The notes under the pieces: generated by a model
Database searches by the model: none
What the model saw: only the letters and a program-made list of their open reading frames with translations
Told to the model about the DNA's origin: nothing
Program-made: the position numbers and the translations under genes
Part shown: one piece after another, positions 43,140-51,697 of the stretch
Layout of the letters: each line of letters starts with the position of its first letter
Position numbering within the stretch: the first letter of the stretch is position 1
Assembly (NCBI GenBank): GCA_036387475.1
Contig: DASVTR010000012.1
Coordinates: forward strand, 248,001 to 312,000
Direction: 5' to 3'
Length of the DNA stretch: 64,000 nt
Source of the DNA: DASVTR01 sp036387475
GTDB lineage: Bacteria > Acidobacteriota > Blastocatellia > Pyrinomonadales > Pyrinomonadaceae

Positions 43140-44474
43140 TCATTTAACCCTGCTGGTTCTTCTTTTCAGAAAATCCATGAGAACAAACTGAGATAGATTG
43201 TTCGGATTGGCGAAGTAGGCTTTGCCGTTCGTCATGGCGGTCATCTCTTTGACGAACTCGACGAGGTAGTAATCGCTGGCGAGCATGAAAGTATTTATCA
43301 TGACGCCAGCCTTACGACACGCCTGCACTTCCTTGAAGGTCTCGGCCATGACAAACGGGTCCATGCCCATAGGGTTTTTGTAGAGCCTGCGCTCCGATGA
43401 ATTTGCGTCGCGCAAGGCGGAAGCGGCGCGCCGACCGTAGCTGGTTGCTGCGGCAGCATCCAGGAAGCAGGCTGTCGGCTTGCCGTCCGTCACCATCACA
43501 ATCTGCTTCATCTCTTTACGCTGCGCTTGCAGCAGACGCCGCGCGAGACGCAAGCCCTCCGCTGTGTTGGTATGGTATGGGCCAACCTGCGTGGTGGCGA
43601 GCTTCGCCATCGGCAATTCTTCGGCGCTGTCGTGAAAGAGCACTATTTTCAACGAGTCGCCCGGATATTGCGTGCGTATCAGGTGGGCCAGGGCGAGCGC
43701 CACCTTCTTCGCAGGGGTGAAACGGTCTTCGCCGTAGAGAATCATAGAGTGCGAGCAGTCGAGCATGACGACCGTCGCGCAAGATGATTGATAATCGCAT
43801 TGATGAACGTGCAAATCGCTGTATTCGAGATTGAGCGGAACAGTGAGTCCCTCGCGCTGGATGGCAGAGAGCAGCGTCGTGTTGACATCCAGATTGATTG
43901 TGTCGCCAAACTCGTAGAGCTTCGACGCTTGCGCCGCTTCGACGCCGGTCGAAAGATGCGCGGTGTCGTGACGCCCGACGGAACTCTTGCCGAGACTGCC
44001 CAACAGATTCCGCAGCGTCTTATAGCCTAGAAAATCCAAACCCTTTTCCGTCACTTCAAAATGGACGTTGCGGGGCATGGGGTCTGACACTTCGCCTCGT
44101 CCGCCCCGTTGCTGCGGGCGTCGCTGCTGCTGCGATTGCTCCTCCTTCAAATTCAGATAGCCTTCTTCGACCAGCCGCTCTATCAACTGGTTAAGCATCT
44201 CTTCGAGGAGCGACCCCTTGAATTTGCCGTCGTTGTCGGCGAGCATCTCTTTGACCTGCTGCTCGTCGAGCAAACCCTGTTCGAGCAAAGCCTGCAAGAG
44301 CGCACGCCTGAGCGCATCAAGAGAGGTGTCCTGCTCTCTACGCTCGCGCGTCCAGTAATAATCGTCGTCGTAACCGGACTGGAGCAGAGAGTCCGAGAGC
44401 GCATTCATCAAATCGCCGAGATTGATTGACGAGACATCGAGGCCCTTGAATTTTGAATAACGTGTAAACTTCAT
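43140..44474 (-). CDS. von Willebrand factor A domain protein (MoxR-partner type)
   Basis: A 444-residue cytosolic protein. Residues 1-160 are helical and charged, with a Gln/Arg-rich linker near 113-126. The vWA domain spans about 230-430. Its metal site is complete: DCSHS (239-243) gives DxSxS, the Thr is in HTNTAEGLRLA, and the Asp is in MVTDGKPT. It is of the CoxE/ViaA-like class that works with MoxR-type AAA+ ATPases, and such an ATPase is encoded two genes upstream in the same direction. The vWA protein probably selects clients or metal cofactors for that motor. No signal peptide or membrane helix is seen. Confidence 0.85.
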   Translation of the reverse strand: MKFTRYSKFKGLDVSSINLGDLMNALSDSLLQSGYDDDYYWTRERREQDTSLDALRRALLQALLEQGLLDEQQVKEMLADNDGKFKGSLLEEMLNQLIERLVEEGYLNLKEEQSQQQRRPQQRGGRGEVSDPMPRNVHFEVTEKGLDFLGYKTLRNLLGSLGKSSVGRHDTAHLSTGVEAAQASKLYEFGDTINLDVNTTLLSAIQREGLTVPLNLEYSDLHVHQCDYQSSCATVVMLDCSHSMILYGEDRFTPAKKVALALAHLIRTQYPGDSLKIVLFHDSAEELPMAKLATTQVGPYHTNTAEGLRLARRLLQAQRKEMKQIVMVTDGKPTACFLDAAAATSYGRRAASALRDANSSERRLYKNPMGMDPFVMAETFKEVQACRKAGVMINTFMLASDYYLVEFVKEMTAMTNGKAYFANPNNLSQFVLMDFLKRRTSRVK

Positions 44475-44519
44475 CGCTTCCTTGATCTGTGATCTGAAAC
44501 AGCGGACTTCAAGATCGGT

Positions 44520-45203
44520 TTATTCGGATTGAAAATTCTCTACATCGAAAAACCTCAACTCGACCGGCATGTCGCGGGCCATGATGAAGAATGTGATTTT
44601 GAGCGTCGCGGCTTCCTCGTCGACCTCTGCAATTGTGCCCTTGAAGCTTGCGAACGGGCCGCTTTTAATGCGCACCGTCTCTCCCGCGAGGAATTTATAC
44701 GTCTGCTGCGTGAGGTAGGGGCGGGCTGCATTTGCGCTTTCGACAACGGCCATCAAATCGCGCACGTCCTTGGGTTCAACGCGCGAGTCGGCCAGAAGTT
44801 TCCGCACCAACTCACGAAGCAGGCTTTCCTCATCCATCAACAGCACGATGAAAAGGTCTGTCGCCTCGATCAGCTTCCGTCTGTTGAAGCGAACCAGATT
44901 GAGCGTGCGCTTGAAGAGAGCGATAGTTTCAGTCGCCAGCCGAATGCCTGCTCCTTCATGTTTGGGCGCTGCTTCGAGACGCTGCTCAATCAATTCGAGC
45001 AGCTTCTCAAACGCCTGTGAGCTATCTGCGATGCTGCGGAGCAGACTGTTGAAGAGATCGGCTTTCTCCTGCGCGAGAGCGTAGATGACGTGTTCCACTC
45101 CGACAAGGTTCTGCTCGCGCCCTCGTGCTTCCGAAATTGCGCGCTCGAAAATCCGCCAGCCGCTTTCGGCAAACCTGCCTCTGTATGTTTCAAGAGTAGC
45201 CAT
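44520..45203 (-). CDS. Clp N-domain protein fused to a KOW/NusG-like C-terminal domain
   Basis: A 227-residue protein with an unusual layout. Residues about 1-150 form a double Clp repeat, as in the N-domain of ClpA/ClpC/ClpB: first repeat AISEARGREQNLVGVEHVIYALA, seen as QNLVGVEHVIYALAQEK, and second LVRFNRRKLIEATDLFIVLL. Residues about 165-225 are a KOW domain of the NusG type: FLAGETVRIKSGPFASFKG, then TIAEVDEEAATLKI and a final strand. There is no AAA+ motor in the protein itself. It sits between a MoxR/ChlI-like AAA+ gene and its vWA partner, so it may act as a substrate adaptor for that motor, possibly bound to ribosome or RNA polymerase through the KOW domain. The fusion is not one I know as a named family. 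Confidence 0.75.
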   Translation of the reverse strand: MATLETYRGRFAESGWRIFERAISEARGREQNLVGVEHVIYALAQEKADLFNSLLRSIADSSQAFEKLLELIEQRLEAAPKHEGAGIRLATETIALFKRTLNLVRFNRRKLIEATDLFIVLLMDEESLLRELVRKLLADSRVEPKDVRDLMAVVESANAARPYLTQQTYKFLAGETVRIKSGPFASFKGTIAEVDEEAATLKITFFIMARDMPVELRFFDVENFQSE

Positions 45204-45235
45204 GATTTGTCAGCCTCCCTTCGGTATTTTGAAAC

Positions 45236-45270
45236 TCTTATCTCGGATTCCAAATCATAAATCCAAAATT
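45236..45270. repeat. Short heptad-word repeat (TTTTGGA/TTTATGA)
   Basis: Read leftward, TTTTGGA, TTTATGA, TTTGGAA and TCCGAGA follow each other at 7-bp steps in the spacer after the AAA+ gene. Only one orientation is present here, so no hairpin forms. Confidence 0.45.
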
Positions 45271-46738
45271 AGCTATAGCGTCCAGTCTCCGTCAGGTCAT
45301 CATAAATCATGCCGCGCCTGTCTTTCTTCGCTTTGGTGGCGGCGGTGTAGCCCCCCTCTTCGTTGCGGCTAATTTTGTTCTGAGCGTAGAGACCTTCGAG
45401 CGCGAATTCACAGGCTGAAACAATCACGCCCGTGTCCCCGCGTTTGAAGTCAAAGGGAATCGTCGCCGTCTCTATTAACTCAGGCACAGCTTGCAGCAGG
45501 TTCAGGCATTCGTCTGCTGAAGCAGTATCGGCGAGACGCAGATTGTTGCCTTGGTCAAACCAGCGAATCGCGTCCGTAAAATCTATGCCGACGAAATAGC
45601 CTTCAAAGATAACGCCTGCGGCGCGCTTGATTAAGTCTTTGGCGATCTTGGTCGCGCCTATCTGCTCGCCTTCGTATTCGAGTTCCATTTTGCCGCTCAT
45701 AGAAGGAACGGCTGCATAAATGTCGGAGATGCGCGGGACGATTTCGTCTTCTTCGGTGAAGAGCGCGCGGCGTTCGGCGTTGGAGACGATTGCTTCCATG
45801 ACGCTGATGGGCAGGCGCTGCGAGACGCCGGAGCGCTTGTCTATACGCTGGTCGTCGCGCGCCTCGAAGGCTATCTGCTCGACTATGTCGCGGATGAAAT
45901 CAGGGATAAAGAGTTGACCACTGAGTCCGTCGCGCGTCGTCCATGCTTCCTGCTTTGTAATCTCGACGCCGAGTTGCAAGTCCGTCGGATAGTGCGTTGA
46001 AATCTCCGCGCCGATGCGATCTTTCAGGGGCGTGATGATTTTGCCGCGCGCAGTATAGTCTTCAGGGTTGGCCGAGAAAACGAGCATCACGTCGAGCGGC
46101 AGACGCACCGGGTAGCCCTTAATCTGCACGTCGCCCTCCTGCATGATGTTGAAGAGGCCGACCTGAATTTTGCCCGCAAGGTCTGGCAGTTCGTTGATGG
46201 CGAAGATGCCTCGATTGGCGCGCGGCAAAAGGCCGTAGTGAATCGTCAACTCGTCTGACAAAAGGTGTCCGCCTTTGGCCGCCTTGATGGGGTCAACGTC
46301 GCCGATGATGTCCGCGATGGTCACGTCGGGCGTCGCCAGCTTTTCGACGAAACGCGCGTCGCGCCCAATCCAAGTGATGGGCGTCTGGTCGCCTTCGGCT
46401 ACTATCAACTGTCGCCCATAAGCCGAGATTGGATGAAAGGGATTGTCGTTGACTTCAGAGCCTGCGATTGCCGGAACGCGCTCGTCCAGGAGGTCTGTCA
46501 ATTGACGAATGATGCGGCTCTTGGCCTGCCCGCGCAAGCCGAGCAGGATTAGATTGTGCCGCGCTAAGATAGCGTTTGTAATCTGCGGGATGACCGTTTC
46601 ATCGTAGCCGACGATGCCGGGAAAAAGTTTCTCACCCGCGCGAATTTTACGAACGAGATTAGCTCGCATCTCGTCTTTGACAGAAGAGACGCGATAACCG
46701 CTTGCTTTAAGTTCACCTAGATTCTTTGCCAGTGCCAT
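45269..46738 (-). CDS. MoxR/ChlI-like AAA+ ATPase
   Basis: A 489-residue ATPase related to magnesium chelatase subunit I and to MoxR proteins. Walker A is GLRGQAKS at residues 67-74 (GxxGxxKS). Walker B is in GIFAINELPDL, where the usual DE is replaced by NE, and sensor 1 is VFSANPEDY. An arginine-finger candidate is in PLKDRIGAE. The C-terminal lid and helical part (KRAAGVIFEGYFVGIDFTD) extend beyond minimal MoxR. It starts inside the 3' end of the sensor gene (26-bp overlap) and is followed by the Clp_N-KOW and vWA genes. ChlI-vWA or MoxR-vWA pairs insert metals or remodel proteins; chlorophyll genes are absent here, so a remodelling role is more likely. Confidence 0.85.
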   Translation of the reverse strand: MALAKNLGELKASGYRVSSVKDEMRANLVRKIRAGEKLFPGIVGYDETVIPQITNAILARHNLILLGLRGQAKSRIIRQLTDLLDERVPAIAGSEVNDNPFHPISAYGRQLIVAEGDQTPITWIGRDARFVEKLATPDVTIADIIGDVDPIKAAKGGHLLSDELTIHYGLLPRANRGIFAINELPDLAGKIQVGLFNIMQEGDVQIKGYPVRLPLDVMLVFSANPEDYTARGKIITPLKDRIGAEISTHYPTDLQLGVEITKQEAWTTRDGLSGQLFIPDFIRDIVEQIAFEARDDQRIDKRSGVSQRLPISVMEAIVSNAERRALFTEEDEIVPRISDIYAAVPSMSGKMELEYEGEQIGATKIAKDLIKRAAGVIFEGYFVGIDFTDAIRWFDQGNNLRLADTASADECLNLLQAVPELIETATIPFDFKRGDTGVIVSACEFALEGLYAQNKISRNEEGGYTAATKAKKDRRGMIYDDLTETGRYS

Positions 46739-48602
46739 TATTTGAAACCCTGTTCTGTGTAGTCTGTTTAGTTAACCCTGTCGATTTAATCCAACTCGCC
46801 AGCGCTTCGGCCAGCGTGCGGTGTGTGCGCATTCGCGTAAAGTCCACGCCGAGGCCAATGAGGCTCTGCGCGGCCTGCGCTGTGACGCCCGTAACGATGG
46901 CCTCCGCGCCCACCAGCTTGAGCGAGGTGACGAGGTTGCTCAAGTTGGCGATAGCGTGAGAGTCAACGATGCGTGCGCCGGTAATATCAATGATGCAGGC
47001 GCGAGCGCCCGTGCGCGTCACCTCACCCAGTGCGGCCTGCGTCGCGCGATTCATCCGCTCCGTATCGAGCGAGCCGATGAGGGGCAGCACCAGCACGTCG
47101 CGCCAGACGGGGACAACCGGTGTCGAGACTTCTTCGATCATCCGCCCGCGTTCTTCGTTCAGACGAGCGAGAGCATCCTTTTGCTCGCGCAGTAGTTGCT
47201 CGGCGCGCTTGCGCTCGATGCCAAGCGCAATACCGTTGGCGACGGACGCCATCGCCTCAAGCGCCGCCTCCGTCAGCGTGTGGCGTGCGAACATCGCCAT
47301 CACTCCTGTCAGCCGATTGTCGACAACGAGCGGGTAACCGGCGAAGGCCACCATGCCTTCACGCGCCGCCCATTGCTGATCGCCGACGCGCGGGTCACCC
47401 ACTACAGAGTTGGTCAGATGTGCCCGGCGCTCCTCGGCAATGAGGCCGATTTTGAAGCGGCCCACGGGCACGCGCGCGTGTGCGCCGTCCAGATGCGTGT
47501 ACATCCCTGCGCTGGCCTGAAGTTCCAGCATGTTCTCCGCCGCGTTGAGTGTCCAGACGCGGGCAAACGCGGCGTCCAGGTGATTAACCAGCGTTTCGGC
47601 GCAACGCTGTAGTATATCGCGCAGGCTGTCGCCTTGAACCAGCGCCGCGCCGATGTCAGCACCGAGATTCGCCAGGCGTGCGCTCTCGGCCAACTCCTCG
47701 GCCACGCGCCTTCTCTCCCTGATGTCGCGGATGATCCCCGTAAAGTAGCGCTTGCCGCCTCTGGCAAACTCGCTGAAAGAAATTTCAACCGGAATCTCGT
47801 GGCCGTCTTTATGGAGGCCCTGAAGCTCAACGCCGTCCCAGGAGATGTGCTTTGTGCCTGTCTCAACGTAACGCTTCAAGCCTGCCCGGTGTAGTTGACG
47901 AAGATAATCCGGCATGAGCATCGTCAAGTCCGCGCCCGTCATCTCCTCGACGGTGTGGCCGAAGATATGCTGGCCGGCGCGGTTGACGTAGATAATGCGG
48001 CTGTCCTCGCCAATCGTGATAATAGCGTCTGAAGCGGTTTCGGCGAGCGTGCGAAAACGCTCTTCGGATTCGCTCCGCGCTTCCTCCGCCAGTTTGCGCT
48101 CGATAAACTGACCCATCTGGCTGCCGAGGCTTGCCATCATCTTCAAGACCGATTCTTCGGGCGGGCGGACTTCGCGGCTGAAAAACTCCATCACGCCGAG
48201 AGCCTGACTGCCGAGCAGGATGGGGAAGCAGAAAGCTCCGTGCAAACCCGCGCTCGCTGCTGCGGCGCTGCGCGGAAAACTGCCATTGGCGGCAACATCC
48301 GAAATCCAGGCCGGTGCGCTGCTTTCCCAGACGCGACCGGGCAAGCCCTCGCCGCGCGTGAAGGTGCGTTCCCGGCTGAGCGTTTCAAATTCCGCGACTT
48401 CCATTGCAGGCTGATGCCACGCCTTGACACAACGCAGCACATCGGCCTCGCGGTCAACAATCCAGAGCGCGCCCACCTGCCAGCCGAGACTCTCGCAGAT
48501 GGCTTGCAGAATCTTCGGCGTCGCCTCGTCCAGCGAGGCAGACTCGGCCAGTGCGCGCGTCACCGCGTATTGCGTGATGAGGTGATGTTCCTCGTCTTTC
48601 AT
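46713..48602 (-). CDS. GAF-PAS-GAF-STAS sensor (RsbR-like stressosome protein)
   Basis: A 629-residue cytosolic sensor. Residues about 15-170 are a GAF domain, 180-300 a PAS domain (SDAIITIGEDSRIIYVNRAG, FTGIIRDIRERRR), 315-465 a second GAF, then a coiled coil (AEQLLREQKDALARLNEERG) and a C-terminal STAS domain at 490-605. The STAS domain has DITGARIVDSHAI, with Thr541 at the place where RsbR and RsbS are phosphorylated, and a GLGVDF helix. There is no kinase or phosphatase domain, so it should act through a partner such as RsbT, as in the stressosome. It overlaps the AAA+ gene by 26 bp, which couples a stress sensor to that motor. rsbS and rsbT are not in the window. Confidence 0.86.
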   Translation of the reverse strand: MKDEEHHLITQYAVTRALAESASLDEATPKILQAICESLGWQVGALWIVDREADVLRCVKAWHQPAMEVAEFETLSRERTFTRGEGLPGRVWESSAPAWISDVAANGSFPRSAAAASAGLHGAFCFPILLGSQALGVMEFFSREVRPPEESVLKMMASLGSQMGQFIERKLAEEARSESEERFRTLAETASDAIITIGEDSRIIYVNRAGQHIFGHTVEEMTGADLTMLMPDYLRQLHRAGLKRYVETGTKHISWDGVELQGLHKDGHEIPVEISFSEFARGGKRYFTGIIRDIRERRRVAEELAESARLANLGADIGAALVQGDSLRDILQRCAETLVNHLDAAFARVWTLNAAENMLELQASAGMYTHLDGAHARVPVGRFKIGLIAEERRAHLTNSVVGDPRVGDQQWAAREGMVAFAGYPLVVDNRLTGVMAMFARHTLTEAALEAMASVANGIALGIERKRAEQLLREQKDALARLNEERGRMIEEVSTPVVPVWRDVLVLPLIGSLDTERMNRATQAALGEVTRTGARACIIDITGARIVDSHAIANLSNLVTSLKLVGAEAIVTGVTAQAAQSLIGLGVDFTRMRTHRTLAEALASWIKSTGLTKQTTQNRVSNNGTGKESR

Positions 48603-48617
48603 TCCTTGATCCCTTCA

Positions 48618-50189
48618 CTAGCTGGCCGATGAATTAACGTCGTTGGCGATGTAAGCGTCGCCGCGCCGCGAAACCAAATTATCCGCTTCAAGCTTTTCCA
48701 GATGCGCAAGGACGGCACGCTCGGCCAAGGCATGTGCTTTCGGATGAACGTCCGTATAAACGCGCGCGACGATTTCTGCGGGTTCGCTTGCGCCCGCGCG
48801 CACAGCTAATAAAATATTCGCTTCGCGTTCCATGCGATGCGCCATGTACTCTTCTATCTTCGCCAGCGGATTTCCCATCGCTGGCCCATGCGCGCCAAAG
48901 AGCACGGTCAGGTTGGGCAAGGCGCGCATGCGTTCGAGCGAATTAAGATAATCACGCATGTTGCCCTCAGGCGGATTAATCAGAACAGAGCCGAGGCCGA
49001 CGATGTTATCGCCCGTGATGAGCGCGCCGGTGCTCTCTTCGTAAAAGCATAGATGGCCGCGCGCGTGTCCCGGCGTGTGCAGCGCTCGCAAGCTGATCTG
49101 CGGCTCGCCCGCTAGTTCTATCACCTCTTCGTCTTCAATCAAGCGGTCAACTTTAATCTGCCCGCGCAGCGCTTCAGCCGTCAACTGATGTGCAGCGACC
49201 GGCACGCTGCCCCGCAAGTGTTCCGAGAGCGCGTTCACTCCACCGACGTGATCCGGGTGCAAGTGTGTCAGGATGATCTCACGAATCTTGCGCCCTTCCT
49301 TCACTAAATCGTCAACGCAAGCCGCGAGCGCTGCCTGCTCTTCTTCAAAGTCCGATGCGGGGTCAATGATAACGACTTCGCGGTCGCCGACGATGTAGCA
49401 GTTGGTGTGCGTCGCGGGCGGCAAGGTTTTCGTGCGCACCGGAAAGCAGATGAAGCCGGGACGAAACTCTATGCGGCGGACGGGCAGCCCGTGCGCTTGC
49501 GAGAGGGAGAGAAAACGCTCCGTAATGTCTTCCGTCAATCCGCCTGCGAGAGTCTTTAGGGCGTGCAGTACGGGCGGCGCTGTCAGTACTTCCGAGCGCT
49601 GCCAGCGATTATAAGCCTCGCGCGCCGTCGTCCACTCGCCCGCGTCCAATTCGCCTTCGTGTTTCAAGACGGGTTCCTGCTTCGTAGGACAGTTGACCAT
49701 AAAGAACCAAGTATCGAAACGGCGCGGGCTAAAGGGCGGGGTAACCCAGCGCCCGGCGCATGTGAAATCGCTCGCGTCCAGATGCAGTCCGTAGTGTTCC
49801 AGAAGTTCTGGAAACGACATGCGACCTGATTCGAGGTCGTCAAGAAGGGATGCGCGCTGCCCTTTCGTCAGCGTCTCACTCCCACGCGCGACGAGCACGC
49901 CGAGTTCTTCAAATAATTCGCGCGCCGCACAAGCAATCATCGCCGCCGTTTCATCATCCTCGCAGTTAGCAACGCGCACTTCCGCATCCGACGCTTCACG
50001 CTGCCCTCCCGGAAAAGCATGAAAGCCGCCGAGGAAAGCCATCCGTAAGCTACGCCGCACCCAGAAGACTTCAGGGTCGGACGCTGCCGTTTTATCGCGC
50101 AGCAATATGACAGCCGCCGCGTCTTTCGGTGTCGCTCCGGCGGCAGCGTTCTTTTGAGCGTCAGTTGTCTGATTGATAGTTGTGCTCAT
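48618..50189 (-). CDS. NUDIX hydrolase fused to a metallo-beta-lactamase-fold hydrolase
   Basis: A 523-residue two-enzyme fusion. Residues about 20-215 are a NUDIX domain of the NUDT19-like kind: FPGGQREASD, then RELFEELG at 90-97, the catalytic core of the NUDIX box. Residues about 235-460 are a metallo-beta-lactamase domain like LACTB2/RNase: HLHPDH (309-314), HTPGHARGHLCFY, TGDNIVG and GAHGP, giving the full set of zinc ligands. A C-terminal winged helix (465-520) completes the LACTB2-like layout. NUDT19 cleaves CoA and LACTB2 cleaves RNA or acts on thioesters, so a nucleotide- or CoA-clearing role is plausible. It is 15 bp upstream of the sensor gene and may start that operon. Confidence 0.85.
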   Translation of the reverse strand: MSTTINQTTDAQKNAAAGATPKDAAAVILLRDKTAASDPEVFWVRRSLRMAFLGGFHAFPGGQREASDAEVRVANCEDDETAAMIACAARELFEELGVLVARGSETLTKGQRASLLDDLESGRMSFPELLEHYGLHLDASDFTCAGRWVTPPFSPRRFDTWFFMVNCPTKQEPVLKHEGELDAGEWTTAREAYNRWQRSEVLTAPPVLHALKTLAGGLTEDITERFLSLSQAHGLPVRRIEFRPGFICFPVRTKTLPPATHTNCYIVGDREVVIIDPASDFEEEQAALAACVDDLVKEGRKIREIILTHLHPDHVGGVNALSEHLRGSVPVAAHQLTAEALRGQIKVDRLIEDEEVIELAGEPQISLRALHTPGHARGHLCFYEESTGALITGDNIVGLGSVLINPPEGNMRDYLNSLERMRALPNLTVLFGAHGPAMGNPLAKIEEYMAHRMEREANILLAVRAGASEPAEIVARVYTDVHPKAHALAERAVLAHLEKLEADNLVSRRGDAYIANDVNSSAS

Positions 50190-50197
50190 AACTAAAA

Positions 50198-50296
50198 GCA
50201 GAATCCAAAGTTCAGAAGTCAGAAGAAAAGAAAATCAGGGAAAGCTAGTTGCAGCCTTATCTTCTGAATTCTGGATTCTGACTCCTGACTTCTGTT
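50198..50296. repeat. GAATTCAGGAGTCA family heptad inverted repeat, copy 2
   Basis: GCAGAATCCAAAGTTCAG and AGTCAGAAG on the left pair imperfectly with CTTCTGAATTCTGGATTC and TGACTCCTGACTTCTG on the right. The loop holds GTTGCAGCCTTATCTTCTG, the exact reverse complement of the loop of the copy at 11317-11424, so loop as well as arms are conserved between two distant sites. Confidence 0.75.
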
Positions 50297-50297
50297 T

Positions 50298-50984
50298 TCA
50301 CGATTGCCAGCGAAAGCGCTCGCCGTCGTTCCCGTTCCAAGGCACGCCGCGCATGTGATAGCCGCCCTCTTCCCAGAATCCGGCACGGTCTTCGGCCAGG
50401 AAACGTACGCCCTTGACCCACTTGGCGGATTTCCAAGCGTAGAGTTGCGGGATGATAAGACGCACAGGGCCGCCGTGTTCGGGCGGGATGGGCGCGCCGT
50501 CGTGCGACCAGGCGAAGAGCGAGTCTTCGGCGAGGAAATATTCGAGCGGGACATTCGTAGACCAGCCATGATCGTAGCCGAAGGCGAGGACGAATTTCGC
50601 GTCCGTTAGGACGCCGACCTGCTGTGCCAACTCGCGCGTCGAGACGCCGCCCCACACGTTGTCGAGCCGAGACCAGCGCGTGACGCAGTGAAAGTCAGCG
50701 TAGACCTTAATGGCAGGCAACTGCATAAACTCGTCGAGCGACCAGCTTTGAGCTTTCTCTACCTGTCCATCTACTTCAAAAGTCCACGTCGTCAAATCTA
50801 TGTCGGGCGCGCCGTGTGCATCGAGCACGGGCCACTTGCGCGTGCGCGTCTGCCCCGGCGGGATGCGCTTCTCCCGGCGCGTGTCAGGGCTGATGATGAT
50901 TTCCTCATCCGCCACTTCCTCCGGCCTGCGCGGCTCGCCCTTCTGATAGAGCGGGTCGTTAAATAGATTGCCTAAAAAGCTCAT
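50298..50984 (-). CDS. Sulfite-oxidase-like molybdopterin oxidoreductase
   Basis: A 228-residue protein of the sulfite oxidase superfamily, molybdopterin-binding domain only, like MsrP/YedY without the signal peptide. The Cys in FHCVTRWSRLDNVWGGV is the expected molybdenum ligand, followed by VLAFGYDHGWSTNVPLEYF and a GGPVRLIIPQLYAWKSAKWVKGV stretch, seen as PQLYAWKSAKWVKGV, that binds the pterin. There is no Tat signal and no dimerisation domain, so it is probably cytosolic or needs a partner. The physiological substrate is unknown; sulfoxide or sulfite chemistry is only suggested by family. Heptad repeats flank it on both sides. Confidence 0.87.
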   Translation of the reverse strand: MSFLGNLFNDPLYQKGEPRRPEEVADEEIIISPDTRREKRIPPGQTRTRKWPVLDAHGAPDIDLTTWTFEVDGQVEKAQSWSLDEFMQLPAIKVYADFHCVTRWSRLDNVWGGVSTRELAQQVGVLTDAKFVLAFGYDHGWSTNVPLEYFLAEDSLFAWSHDGAPIPPEHGGPVRLIIPQLYAWKSAKWVKGVRFLAEDRAGFWEEGGYHMRGVPWNGNDGERFRWQS

Positions 50985-50996
50985 TGCTACCTCTAT

Positions 50997-51070
50997 AGTG
51001 GTCAGTGGTCGGTGATCGGTGGTCAGTTAAGAACAGACGCTTTTTACTGACCACTGACCACCGACCACTA
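50997..51070. repeat. GTGGTCA heptad inverted repeat
   Basis: AGTGGTCAGTGGTCGGTG and TCGGTGGTCAGT run at 7-bp steps (GTGGTCA, GTGGTCG, GTGATCG, GTGGTCA) and fold onto ACTGACCACTGACCACCGAC at 51045-51065. The word CCACTGACCACTGACC is also known as a short tandem repeat in heterocystous cyanobacteria. The right arm reaches the stop codon of the next gene. Confidence 0.8.
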
Positions 51071-51496
51071 CTTTTTCGTCTGCCCCTCGGCCATCCGCAT
51101 CAAGTCTTCCGGCATCCACTTGTTGACGCCTTTTTCGGTTTGTTCGTTGATGCCGACGGTGCGGTCGTGCCATTGGTCACGTTTGGAGTCGCCGCCGCGC
51201 TGTCGCTCGTAATTTTCCGTCTGCTCCAAACTAAGCACGATACCGTTTATAATCTCCGGCCAGTCTTCCTGCTGGATGCCGCGCAAGACGAGCGAGAGGC
51301 CCGCAGACCAATCCTCTTCGGGGGCGCGGGCGTCCTGTTCGGGAATCGCCAGATTGTAGACGGGCGGAAAGGGCGCACCCTTGTATTCCTTGACGAGTTG
51401 CGCTTTTGTGTCCTTATAGGAAGCCTGCGGATTCTCGCGCCGGATGGCCTGCGCGCGACGGAAAATGTCCGCAACCGACTGTTGCTCTGTAGGCAT
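51068..51496 (-). CDS. Hypothetical protein, 142 residues
   Basis: A hydrophilic protein with no signal peptide, membrane span or motif I recognise. The first 45 residues look helical (ADIFRRAQAIRRENPQASYK), the middle contains AGLSLVLRGIQQEDWPEIINGI, and the C-terminal 50 residues are strongly charged and Gln-rich. Its stop codon lies in the heptad repeat. The codon pattern resembles the neighbours, so it is likely expressed. It starts about 200 bp from the divergent alpha-2-macroglobulin gene; the gap has no recognisable feature beyond that gene's ribosome site. Confidence 0.6.
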   Translation of the reverse strand: MPTEQQSVADIFRRAQAIRRENPQASYKDTKAQLVKEYKGAPFPPVYNLAIPEQDARAPEEDWSAGLSLVLRGIQQEDWPEIINGIVLSLEQTENYERQRGGDSKRDQWHDRTVGINEQTEKGVNKWMPEDLMRMAEGQTKK

Positions 51497-51697
51497 CGTA
51501 GAATGCTCTCCCTCAAATTGTCTCGCTTTGTGAACAGATATAGCTTATACCATTTCAGCCCGGACGGGCTATGCAACAAAGCATGGATGGCAGCGTTCTA
51601 ACCCCGGCGCGCGGCAGTGCCGCCGCAGATAAAACGATTCTTAGCGTACCAGGTTGTTTGTTATTTTCAGCCCCTAAGCGAGGTGCAAAGGCTTACG

